DNA from: Bombyx mori
Taxonomy: Eukaryota > Arthropoda > Insecta > Lepidoptera > Bombycidae
Direction of reading: 5' to 3'
Length of the DNA: 64,000 nucleotides
Assembly (NCBI RefSeq): GCF_030269925.1
Contig: NC_085135.1
Location: forward strand, 6,014,753 to 6,078,752
Positions 43,491 to 52,339 of the stretch are shown piece by piece; the stretch's first letter is position 1; each line of letters opens with the position of its first letter. The notes beneath the pieces were generated by a model. The model was not told the DNA's origin. It did no database searches and was given only the letters and a program-made list of their open reading frames with translations. The position numbers and the translations under genes were made by a program.

Positions 43491-46056
43491 AATTATGTAG
43501 ACTACAGCCGTAGCGTTTAAAAAAAACCAAAATTCTATGAACTTATTTATTATAGAAATATAATTATAACAATTAATTAAACTAAGATGCTATTGAGTGG
43601 ACTTGGACGATGTCAGTACCGAAGTGGCGCCAGCGGGCCCCGGCCCGGGCGGCATAGCGACGCTGCAGTGTCAGCACTTGACGCCAGTCGCGTATTTTTC
43701 CATGAACATGGAATGAGGTTGCTGCGTCGACAATTTGTAGTCACGTACGCCACTGGTTGCTAATTGCGAAATCGCGAATTAGCAAAATGCATGTAACTAG
43801 GGTACGTAACACCTCCCCCCTTAGCTCGGCAACTATTTGATAATCTTGAGGGCAAATGTTGCCGGAATTCGGTCCTTCTTCTGGGGTTCTTCTGGACTCT
43901 CGTACGGGTGGAATTTTGAGGTTTCTTCGCGTGGCTTCTTTTCCAGGGTTATGTTGCAAGACTTGTGCCGATGAACAGCGATTACAACAGCTAGGACAAT
44001 TGCGCCGCAGAGTGCTCCGTAAAAAGGTATTGTCGTATGAAAGAGTGCTTGGTTCGTGACGTCACTTTGTTCCAGGTCCACAGGATGTTGTTGGATTATA
44101 TCATCTTGGATTTGGTGTATTTTCTCCAGGTTCAAGGAGGTGAGCTTGATATGAGGTCTAATGGGTCCTGTGATTTTTGCATCCTTCGGGATTTCAGTTA
44201 TTTTCAGAGGCTGTCCGTTGATCTGATCATTATTGTTTGCTAGTGTTAGTCGTCCGGTTCGCAGCTTACAATTTTGCGGAATGGTAACGAGATAACTTCC
44301 TTGAAGCGTACTGTACTCCAGGCGTTGACAATGAAGTTCGATCTTCGTGGTCTCGGGAAAAATAAGGACGTAATGCTTATCGTCTAGTTGTTCCATGGCT
44401 TCTTTAGTGAAAGAAACAGAGGTTGGCTGGCATGAAGTGTTCATGGCTTGATTGTAGATAAGATCGTGGATGCAATCAGGGTTATCTCTTGGCTGGTGAT
44501 TTATATTTTCCTCGCAGAGGTAGTACCTGTTGTACTTCGGGCATTCAGCCTCTATGTACATGAACGCTTTCTTATTTGTTGCGATGAAAGGATAAGGAGG
44601 GACGAAAGTTAATTGATGCTTATTAGGGGCAATGGTTAATTTATATAGTTCGAATTCATCCGGAGAAATTACAGGAAATTTAAAGACAATAACTATTTTC
44701 TTTCCTACATAATAATAGCCTGGTTTTATAATATTATAATATTCTCTTAAATCTACGTTTAAAATACGGTTTTCCGTATATAATTTTCTTAACCTATCTG
44801 TCATATTACTTAACGTATCTATGCTTATCATACTATGGTGTGTGCTTGATGCACGGATAAAACTTAAGATATTTTCAATCCTACATAATTCGTTATATAA
44901 ATCCTCAATATTTTCACTAATGATAGCTAGTAACTGGGCAAATTTAGCATATTTAAGCAGATTACTATCGGCATATATTTTACTGTCTAATAACCAGCTT
45001 AAGGTAACATTAATTTTTTCCTGATTCTTTGCGATTTCGGAAAGTAGCTGTGTATGTTCGGTCATCCATGCTTTGTTCAGACTAATATATTGGTTAAGCT
45101 CGGATGATAGCTGATTATCATTATTTTGCAAAATTTTAATAGCTTTACTGTAAAGTTCGGCATCTGACTGGTCTAGGTTACCTGTAATGCTTTTAACAAT
45201 TGAACCTAAGCCATCAATGAGACCTCTTTTTACACGATTGGGTTTGAGGCTGTTAATTTTAGAATTGATTTTAGTGATTTTGCTAGTTAGGTAGTTTATT
45301 TGCAGTTCATAAAGGAGATAAGTGTGTTCGTCTAGTTGGTCTTTAAAATATTTTAGTTGAGTTTGTACTGAGTCGAGTCTGTTGTCTACATCAGCTAATT
45401 CTATATATTGTAAAAAGGAATGATAGTGGGATACGAGTCTAGTCTGTCCGAGTTTAAAAGGTAAAAGTCCAGGTCCGTTCTCGAGGGTCTCAAGTTTTAT
45501 CTCGTGTGCGGTCGTCAGATGTCGGGTCAGGAGGTTCAGTAGAATCATACGATATATCATTTTGGTCTTCTCGCGTATCGATTTCCAGATACTACGCCGG
45601 CCGTGTCTTCACGATTCAGGTATTCGATAAGGGCTTGATAGCACGAGCAGCGACTATACGGAGTCGGCAGAATCAACGATTTTTGGTGTTCTTTACCGCG
45701 CCGCGCACTGCTTCGAATATCCTACCGACTGCGCCAATTATGTAGACTACAGCCGTAGCGTTTAAAAAAAACCAAAATTCTATGAACTTATTTATTATAG
45801 AAATATAATTATAACAATTAATTAAACTAAGATGCTATTGAGTGGACTTGGACGATGTCAGTACCGAAGTGGCGCCAGCGGGCCCCGGCCCGGGCGGCAT
45901 AGCGACGCTGCAGTGTCAGCACTTGACGCCAGTCGCGTATTTTTCCATGAACATGGAATGAGGTTGCTGCGTCGACAATTTGTAGTCACGTACGCCACTG
46001 GTTGCTAATTGCGAAATCGCGAATTAGCAAAATGCATGTAACTAGGGTACGTAACA
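43491..46056 (-). mobile_element. Errantivirus-like LTR element containing only env, copy 1
   Basis: Two 321-bp LTRs (43491-43811, 45736-46056) that look identical, duplication TGCT on both sides (43487, 46057). On the minus strand the 5' LTR is followed by TGGCGCAGTCGGTAGG, a tRNA-type primer-binding site of the gypsy/297 group, a 175-nt leader, the env frame, and a polypurine tract AAGGGGGGAGG (43812-43822) directly before the 3' LTR. Gag and pol are completely absent. Confidence 0.92.
43833..45560 (-). CDS. env: Errantivirus envelope (baculovirus-F-like fusion protein), 575 residues
   Basis: Open frame with an F-type fusion-protein layout. The N-terminal part is short with only a weak hydrophobic stretch (MILLNLL), so the signal peptide may be incomplete. 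A furin-type site RVKR lies at 109-112, followed by a GLIDGLGSIVKSITG fusion-peptide region. A heptad-rich segment (about 130-280) and a cysteine-containing ectodomain follow. A transmembrane helix (YGALCGAIVLAVVIAV) lies around 510-530 with a 42-residue basic cytoplasmic tail. Family knowledge: such proteins mediate membrane fusion of insect endogenous retroviruses. Both duplicate copies are uninterrupted, but with no gag-pol here this copy cannot be autonomous. Confidence 0.92.
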   Translation of the reverse strand: MIYRMILLNLLTRHLTTAHEIKLETLENGPGLLPFKLGQTRLVSHYHSFLQYIELADVDNRLDSVQTQLKYFKDQLDEHTYLLYELQINYLTSKITKINSKINSLKPNRVKRGLIDGLGSIVKSITGNLDQSDAELYSKAIKILQNNDNQLSSELNQYISLNKAWMTEHTQLLSEIAKNQEKINVTLSWLLDSKIYADSNLLKYAKFAQLLAIISENIEDLYNELCRIENILSFIRASSTHHSMISIDTLSNMTDRLRKLYTENRILNVDLREYYNIIKPGYYYVGKKIVIVFKFPVISPDEFELYKLTIAPNKHQLTFVPPYPFIATNKKAFMYIEAECPKYNRYYLCEENINHQPRDNPDCIHDLIYNQAMNTSCQPTSVSFTKEAMEQLDDKHYVLIFPETTKIELHCQRLEYSTLQGSYLVTIPQNCKLRTGRLTLANNNDQINGQPLKITEIPKDAKITGPIRPHIKLTSLNLEKIHQIQDDIIQQHPVDLEQSDVTNQALFHTTIPFYGALCGAIVLAVVIAVHRHKSCNITLEKKPREETSKFHPYESPEEPQKKDRIPATFALKIIK

Positions 46057-46240
46057 TGCTAGTACGCATAAGCTATGTTTCGAGACTTCCCCTGTGTTGT
46101 ATGGTGTTACACACTTATTAATTTTATTTAATATCGGTTATTTAGTTATACACCTGTGTAATAAAGGGAGTTTTAGGAATATTTAGAAGAGTACTATTTT
46201 TTAATTAAGTTCTGCTAGATCTCGATAATAATACAGTGTG

Positions 46241-46608
46241 CGCCGGCGGCTATCAATTTTTCTAATGAAATACGTACTTATCAAATGTTTACGATTGACT
46301 TTCACTGTAAAGGAATAGCATCATGTAATAAAAATCAAACCCGCAAAATTAATTTGCGTAATTACTGGTGGTAGGACGTCTTGTGAGTCCGCACGGGTAG
46401 GTATCACCACCCTGCCTATTTTTGCCGTGAAGCAGTAATGCGTTTCGGTTTGAAGGGTGGGACAACCGTTATAACTATACTGAGACCTTAGAACTAATAT
46501 CTCAAGGTGGGAGGCGGCATTTGCGTTGTAGATGTCTATGATGGGCTCCGGTAACCACTTAAGATTAGGTGGGCCGGGAGCTCGTCCACCCATCTATGCA
46601 ATAACAAA
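46241..46608 (+). repeat. Bm1 SINE 3' part after the Transib end, copy 1
   Basis: Starts CGCCGGCGGCTATC directly after the transposon end. The first bases match the original unit 3 SINE (GGCTATC), the rest matches unit 5 (TCTATGATGGGC), so it is a recombinant. Confidence 0.85.
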
Positions 46609-47163
46609 GTAACGTGGGTTTATTAACTGTTTAGTATCTGCGAAAGTGCGAAAATTTAAAAAAATTAAACAAAACCGCTGGACGTAGCTTCTCGAAGTCT
46701 TCGAAAAGGTCCACTGAAAAAAATCTCAGTATATAATCAGTATTTTGCAGAGATTATATTTTATCCCATATTATCTGATCTCATTTCATTTCATTCCATG
46801 CCAATTGATTAATGCTTCAAATTAATCAAATCCATTTCACTCCTATCATTTTTCATAAAAAAAGATTAGGCTTTATGGCATGATACTTTTGCCTCTCTAG
46901 TTGGAAAAATAGAACTACTAAAGAAATACTCGATCGAAACGTTAAAACCCACTAATTTGTAACACGCACTCGCACAAATGTCATTCGTGGTACGGATTTC
47001 GGTAAAATTACTCGGTTACGAGATCACAACGTTAATATGAACTCGCACTCACAAAATAACACCGGGTACGTTTGCCGCTAGGGGCGCTGTTCCAATTGCA
47101 TACAAATTTGAGCAAACTGGCTCGCTATCGAGAGCGTTACAAAACTCGCACTAAGCACACTGA

Positions 47164-47530
47164 ACCTATCAGAAATCGGTTAAGTACGTCTCGATTGGTG
47201 TTAATTGTGCTTGTTTTCCTGCTGAAATACTCGCGATTCCTCCTATATTCCTTATTGTTCGCTTCTTGAGCTTCTTCTGCTAATTGGTCCAAAGGTAAAA
47301 CGCATGTTTTAATTACTTCTTTTGAGTGTGCGAGGATTTTGTGTATACTAGAAGGCATGTAGTACCAGGAATAATGTACTAAATAAAGTTTTCTTGTCTC
47401 TTCGGCATATGTCTTGTGCCTCCAAGATAACAGAAATGTTTGATTAAATCCAGATTGATCCCTGTTATTTTCGCTTACATTTCTCCCATTTAGATTGTAT
47501 TTTTGCGGTAAGACTACTTATTAACATTTG
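47164..47530 (-). pseudogene. RAG1-like Transib transposase fragment, copy 2
   Basis: Same fragment as 42648-43014, produced by the segmental duplication rather than by transposition. Same motifs and same truncation. Confidence 0.8.
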
Positions 47531-48006
47531 AAGTGATCGTGGAGGGTTTCTACAGTCCTCTATGTCATAATATTATAGTATTTTTTCAATTATAAGGTTA
47601 TTTTGACCTTTTTTTTATTACTTGGGAACCATATATTAAAAATATCACGCCTTTTCATTGCACTGAAAACAAAAAAAAATGTATGAGCGGGGCAAATAGG
47701 AGCAAGGGATTCCAACTAAATTTCAAAGAACATTAACCGTAGAATGCTATAACAGTGATTTCCCGGTGTATACACTTGCATAATTTTTTAAAAGTCAACA
47801 CTAATACAAAAAGAATTTTTTTTTCAAGGACTACAACAAAAACGTTATTAATTAATAACATTTCAATATTATAAGGTTCAAACTTACCTTAACGTATCCT
47901 CGATGATATAACAAACGATAAAAATGACCAATTACAGCACTTTAAACGACAAGAACAGACCTGTTCGCATTCTGCAAAAAGCAAAACTAAACAATACACT
48001 CGTGCT

Positions 48007-50572
48007 AATTATGTAGACTACAGCCGTAGCGTTTAAAAAAAACCAAAATTCTATGAACTTATTTATTATAGAAATATAATTATAACAATTAATTAAACTA
48101 AGATGCTATTGAGTGGACTTGGACGATGTCAGTACCGAAGTGGCGCCAGCGGGCCCCGGCCCGGGCGGCATAGCGACGCTGCAGTGTCAGCACTTGACGC
48201 CAGTCGCGTATTTTTCCATGAACATGGAATGAGGTTGCTGCGTCGACAATTTGTAGTCACGTACGCCACTGGTTGCTAATTGCGAAATCGCGAATTAGCA
48301 AAATGCATGTAACTAGGGTACGTAACACCTCCCCCCTTAGCTCGGCAACTATTTGATAATCTTGAGGGCAAATGTTGCCGGAATTCGGTCCTTCTTCTGG
48401 GGTTCTTCTGGACTCTCGTACGGGTGGAATTTTGAGGTTTCTTCGCGTGGCTTCTTTTCCAGGGTTATGTTGCAAGACTTGTGCCGATGAACAGCGATTA
48501 CAACAGCTAGGACAATTGCGCCGCAGAGTGCTCCGTAAAAAGGTATTGTCGTATGAAAGAGTGCTTGGTTCGTGACGTCACTTTGTTCCAGGTCCACAGG
48601 ATGTTGTTGGATTATATCATCTTGGATTTGGTGTATTTTCTCCAGGTTCAAGGAGGTGAGCTTGATATGAGGTCTAATGGGTCCTGTGATTTTTGCATCC
48701 TTCGGGATTTCAGTTATTTTCAGAGGCTGTCCGTTGATCTGATCATTATTGTTTGCTAGTGTTAGTCGTCCGGTTCGCAGCTTACAATTTTGCGGAATGG
48801 TAACGAGATAACTTCCTTGAAGCGTACTGTACTCCAGGCGTTGACAATGAAGTTCGATCTTCGTGGTCTCGGGAAAAATAAGGACGTAATGCTTATCGTC
48901 TAGTTGTTCCATGGCTTCTTTAGTGAAAGAAACAGAGGTTGGCTGGCATGAAGTGTTCATGGCTTGATTGTAGATAAGATCGTGGATGCAATCAGGGTCA
49001 TCTCTTGGCTGGTGATTTATATTTTCCTCGCAGAGGTAGTACCTGTTGTACTTCGGGCATTCAGCCTCTATGTACATGAACGCTTTCTTATTTGTTGCGA
49101 TGAAAGGATAAGGAGGGACGAAAGTTAATTGATGCTTATTAGGGGCAATGGTTAATTTATATAGTTCGAATTCATCCGGAGAAATTACAGGAAATTTAAA
49201 GACAATAACTATTTTCTTTCCTACATAATAATAGCCTGGTTTTATAATATTATAATATTCTCTTAAATCTACGTTTAAAATACGGTTTTCCGTATATAAT
49301 TTTCTTAACCTATCTGTCATATTACTTAACGTATCTATGCTTATCATACTATGGTGTGTGCTTGATGCACGGATAAAACTTAAGATATTTTCAATCCTAC
49401 ATAATTCGTTATATAAATCCTCAATATTTTCACTAATGATAGCTAGTAACTGGGCAAATTTAGCATATTTAAGCAGATTACTATCGGCATATATTTTACT
49501 GTCTAATAACCAGCTTAAGGTAACATTAATTTTTTCCTGATTCTTTGCGATTTCGGAAAGTAGCTGTGTATGTTCGGTCATCCATGCTTTGTTCAGACTA
49601 ATATATTGGTTAAGCTCGGATGATAGCTGATTATCATTATTTTGCAAAATTTTAATAGCTTTACTGTAAAGTTCGGCATCTGACTGGTCTAGGTTACCTG
49701 TAATGCTTTTAACAATTGAACCTAAGCCATCAATGAGACCTCTTTTTACACGATTGGGTTTGAGGCTGTTAATTTTAGAATTGATTTTAGTGATTTTGCT
49801 AGTTAGGTAGTTTATTTGCAGTTCATAAAGGAGATAAGTGTGTTCGTCTAGTTGGTCTTTAAAATATTTTAGTTGAGTTTGTACTGAGTCGAGTCTGTTG
49901 TCTACATCAGCTAATTCTATATATTGTAAAAAGGAATGATAGTGGGATACGAGTCTAGTCTGTCCGAGTTTAAAAGGTAAAAGTCCAGGTCCGTTCTCGA
50001 GGGTCTCAAGTTTTATCTCGTGTGCGGTCGTCAGATGTCGGGTCAGGAGGTTCAGTAGAATCATACGATATATCATTTTGGTCTTCTCGCGTATCGATTT
50101 CCAGATACTACGCCGGCCGTGTCTTCACGATTCAGGTATTCGATAAGGGCTTGATAGCACGAGCAGCGACTATACGGAGTCGGCAGAATCAACGATTTTT
50201 GGTGTTCTTTACCGCGCCGCGCACTGCTTCGAATATCCTACCGACTGCGCCAATTATGTAGACTACAGCCGTAGCGTTTAAAAAAAACCAAAATTCTATG
50301 AACTTATTTATTATAGAAATATAATTATAACAATTAATTAAACTAAGATGCTATTGAGTGGACTTGGACGATGTCAGTACCGAAGTGGCGCCAGCGGGCC
50401 CCGGCCCGGGCGGCATAGCGACGCTGCAGTGTCAGCACTTGACGCCAGTCGCGTATTTTTCCATGAACATGGAATGAGGTTGCTGCGTCGACAATTTGTA
50501 GTCCCGTACGCCACTGGTTGCTAATTGCGAAATCGCGAATTAGCAAAATGCATGTAACTAGGGTACGTAACA
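48007..50572 (-). mobile_element. Errantivirus-like env-only LTR element, copy 2
   Basis: Duplicate of 43491-46056, with the same TGCT flanks (48003, 50573). LTRs 48007-48327 and 50252-50572. The outer LTR has one base change (GTAGTCCCG near 50503) relative to the other three. Confidence 0.92.
48349..50076 (-). CDS. env: Errantivirus envelope, copy 2
   Basis: 575 residues, differing from 43833-45560 by one visible replacement (QPRDD instead of QPRDN). Furin-type RVKR, fusion region and transmembrane segment are all kept. Same interpretation as copy 1. Confidence 0.92.
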   Translation of the reverse strand: MIYRMILLNLLTRHLTTAHEIKLETLENGPGLLPFKLGQTRLVSHYHSFLQYIELADVDNRLDSVQTQLKYFKDQLDEHTYLLYELQINYLTSKITKINSKINSLKPNRVKRGLIDGLGSIVKSITGNLDQSDAELYSKAIKILQNNDNQLSSELNQYISLNKAWMTEHTQLLSEIAKNQEKINVTLSWLLDSKIYADSNLLKYAKFAQLLAIISENIEDLYNELCRIENILSFIRASSTHHSMISIDTLSNMTDRLRKLYTENRILNVDLREYYNIIKPGYYYVGKKIVIVFKFPVISPDEFELYKLTIAPNKHQLTFVPPYPFIATNKKAFMYIEAECPKYNRYYLCEENINHQPRDDPDCIHDLIYNQAMNTSCQPTSVSFTKEAMEQLDDKHYVLIFPETTKIELHCQRLEYSTLQGSYLVTIPQNCKLRTGRLTLANNNDQINGQPLKITEIPKDAKITGPIRPHIKLTSLNLEKIHQIQDDIIQQHPVDLEQSDVTNQALFHTTIPFYGALCGAIVLAVVIAVHRHKSCNITLEKKPREETSKFHPYESPEEPQKKDRIPATFALKIIK

Positions 50573-50756
50573 TGCTAGTACGCATAAGCTATGTTTCGAG
50601 ACTTCCCCTGTGTTGTATGGTGTTACACACTTATTAATTTTATTTAATATCGGTTATTTAGTTATACACCTGTGTAATAAAGGGAGTTTTAGGAATATTT
50701 AGAAGAGTACTATTTTTTAATTAAGTTCTGCTAGATCTCGATAATAATACAGTGTG

Positions 50757-51122
50757 CGCCGGCGGCTATCAATTTTTCTAATGAAATACGTACTTATCAA
50801 ATGTTTACGATTGACTTTCACTGTAAAGGAATAGCATCGTGTAATAAAAATCAAACCCGCAAAATTAATTTGCGTAATTACTGGTGGTAGGACGTCTTGT
50901 GAGTCCACACGGGTAGGTATTACCACCCTACCTATTTTTGCCGTGAAGCAGTAATGCGTTTCGGTTTGAAGGGTGGGACAACCGTTGTAACTATACTGAG
51001 ACCTTAGAACTAATATCTCAAGGTGGGAGGCGGCATTTGCGTTGTAGATGTCTATGGGCTCCGGTAACCACTTAACATAAGGTGGGCCGGGAGCTCGTCC
51101 ACCCATCTATGCAATAAAAAAA
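50757..51122 (+). repeat. Bm1 SINE 3' part, original unit 3 copy
   Basis: Continues the SINE whose head is at 32949-33022. It lacks the 3-bp duplication of unit 5 and has private differences (CTTAACATAAGG). The rest of unit 3 follows to CTCGCACTAAGCACACTG at 51661. Confidence 0.85.
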
Positions 51123-51661
51123 TAACGTTGGTTTATTAACTGTTTAGTATCTGTGAAAGTGCAAAAATGTAAAAAAATTAAACAAAACCGCTGGACGTAG
51201 CTTCTCGAAGTCTTCGAAAAAGTCCACTGAAAAAATCTCAGTAAATAATCACCATTTTACTGAGATTATATTTTATCCCATATTATCTGATTTCATTTCA
51301 TTTCATTCCATGCCAATTGATTAATGCTTCAAATTAATCAAATCCATTTCACTCCATATTGCCATTTTTCATAAAAAAAGATTAGGCTCTTTTGCCTCTC
51401 TAGTTGGAAAAATAGAACTACTAAAGAAATACTCGATCGAAACGTTAAAATCCACTAATTTGTAACACGCACTCGCACAAATGTCATTCGTGGTACTCAT
51501 TTCGGTAAAATTATTCGTTTACGAGATCACAACGTTAATATGAACTCGCACTCACAAAATAACACCGGGTACGTTTGCCGCTAGGGGCGCTGTTCCAATT
51601 GCATACTTGAGCAAACTGGCTCGCTATCGAGAACGTTACAAAACTCGCACTAAGCACACTG

Positions 51662-52125
51662 GTCCCGTCTATTGTTTCTTTAAGTTTTATTACATTTAAA
51701 ATTGAAGTAAAATAACATTGAACATAACACAGCCAGCGTATTGAATAGCGAATAGAACGAAATAGAACGAAATTGAATGCTTGGTTTGGTTACTTGCTGT
51801 CACTGACTTAGATGTACATATTTAGTGCATAATAATATTAGTTTTAGTGTGAATGTGAATTACCTACATCACTGTATTACTTAGAAATTGTGGACAGTGT
51901 GTAACTGAGCGGACGTTATTGTTTTGTTTCGTTTTGTTTTTATTTTATTTTAATTTTTACTATTTTATTTTATATATTTCATATTATAATCCAGAACTGC
52001 GAGTAATTTAATTGTGTCTGTTATGTTCTAAAATAGTTTAACAGTTTGACTGCTTATTTTAGTTAGTTGGTCAATATTGGAAGCGGAATAACTTAAATTA
52101 AATCATTATAAGTAAAACCAAATAC
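51662..52125. other. AT-rich sequence right of the array, unassigned
   Basis: Starts GTCCCGTCTATTG at the array's right end and runs to the tail of the next Jockey element. It contains repeated AATAGAACGAA(AT) motifs (51746-51775). No coding region and no match to the left flank of the array at 7100-7174, so the pre-insertion site cannot be reconstructed here. Confidence 0.5.
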
Positions 52126-52339
52126 TTTTTTTTTTTTTTTTTTTCCTACCTATGCTGATAGCCTTGAGAGGCTATTTCAGCTTCACCCTAACGTGTGTAG
52201 GTGAGCTCACGGGGCTCAAACCGGAGAGTTGCTAACACTGACCCTAGCAAGAGCAGTGCTTCGCAGAATCTACCACCGGATCGGAAACGCGACCCACTGA
52301 GAAGATCCGGCGAGAAACTCAGTGGGCTGTGTCTAGGGG

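Larger units (their letters stand above)
42648..46240 (-). mobile_element. Transib-like DNA transposon, right part, copy 1
   Basis: Extends from the break in the transposase at 42648 to the 38-bp terminal inverted repeat at 46203-46240, next to target duplication CGCCG (46241-46245) in Bm1. An LTR-env-LTR element (43491-46056) is inserted in it with duplication TGCT. About 1.0 kb of Transib sequence remains outside that insertion. Confidence 0.85.
41725..50756 (+). repeat. 4,516-bp tandem segmental duplication (41725-46240 and 46241-50756)
   Basis: Everything from mid-Bm1 through the unit tail, transposon half and env element is repeated with a constant offset of 4516. I noticed only a handful of differences, for example near 42150, 43268, 44490 (one Asn/Asp change in env) and 50506. 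Both breakpoints are in Bm1 sequence. Near-identity could also reflect an assembly duplication. Confidence 0.92.
47164..50756 (-). mobile_element. Transib-like DNA transposon, right part, copy 2
   Basis: Duplicate of 42648-46240 at offset 4516, ending in the same inverted repeat (50719-50756) and followed by CGCCG of the original unit 3 Bm1. It again contains the env element. Confidence 0.85.
7175..51661 (+). mobile_element. Outer tandem block 1 (units 1-3, with nested insertions)
   Basis: Head-to-tail array of a roughly 4 kb non-coding unit. Left end CTGTAGGCTTAGTGCGAG, right end CTCGCACTAAGCACACTG (51644-51661), which are imperfect inverted repeats. Internal junctions (11226, 24521) fuse the right end directly to GAGTGCGAGTTACTCG. 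Everything else inside the interval is explained by later insertions, the nested block 2 and a tandem duplication. Whether the block moved as one element or arose by satellite-like amplification is inference. Confidence 0.6.

Noticed and set aside
43741..43959. A possible extra accessory gene overlapping the end of env.
   Set aside because: It runs across the LTR boundary and polypurine tract in another frame and has no recognisable features.
10383..51106. Repeated minus-strand frames of about 90 codons (MGGRAPGPPNLKW...) seen many times.
   Set aside because: They lie inside Bm1 SINEs, which are RNA polymerase III elements without protein products.
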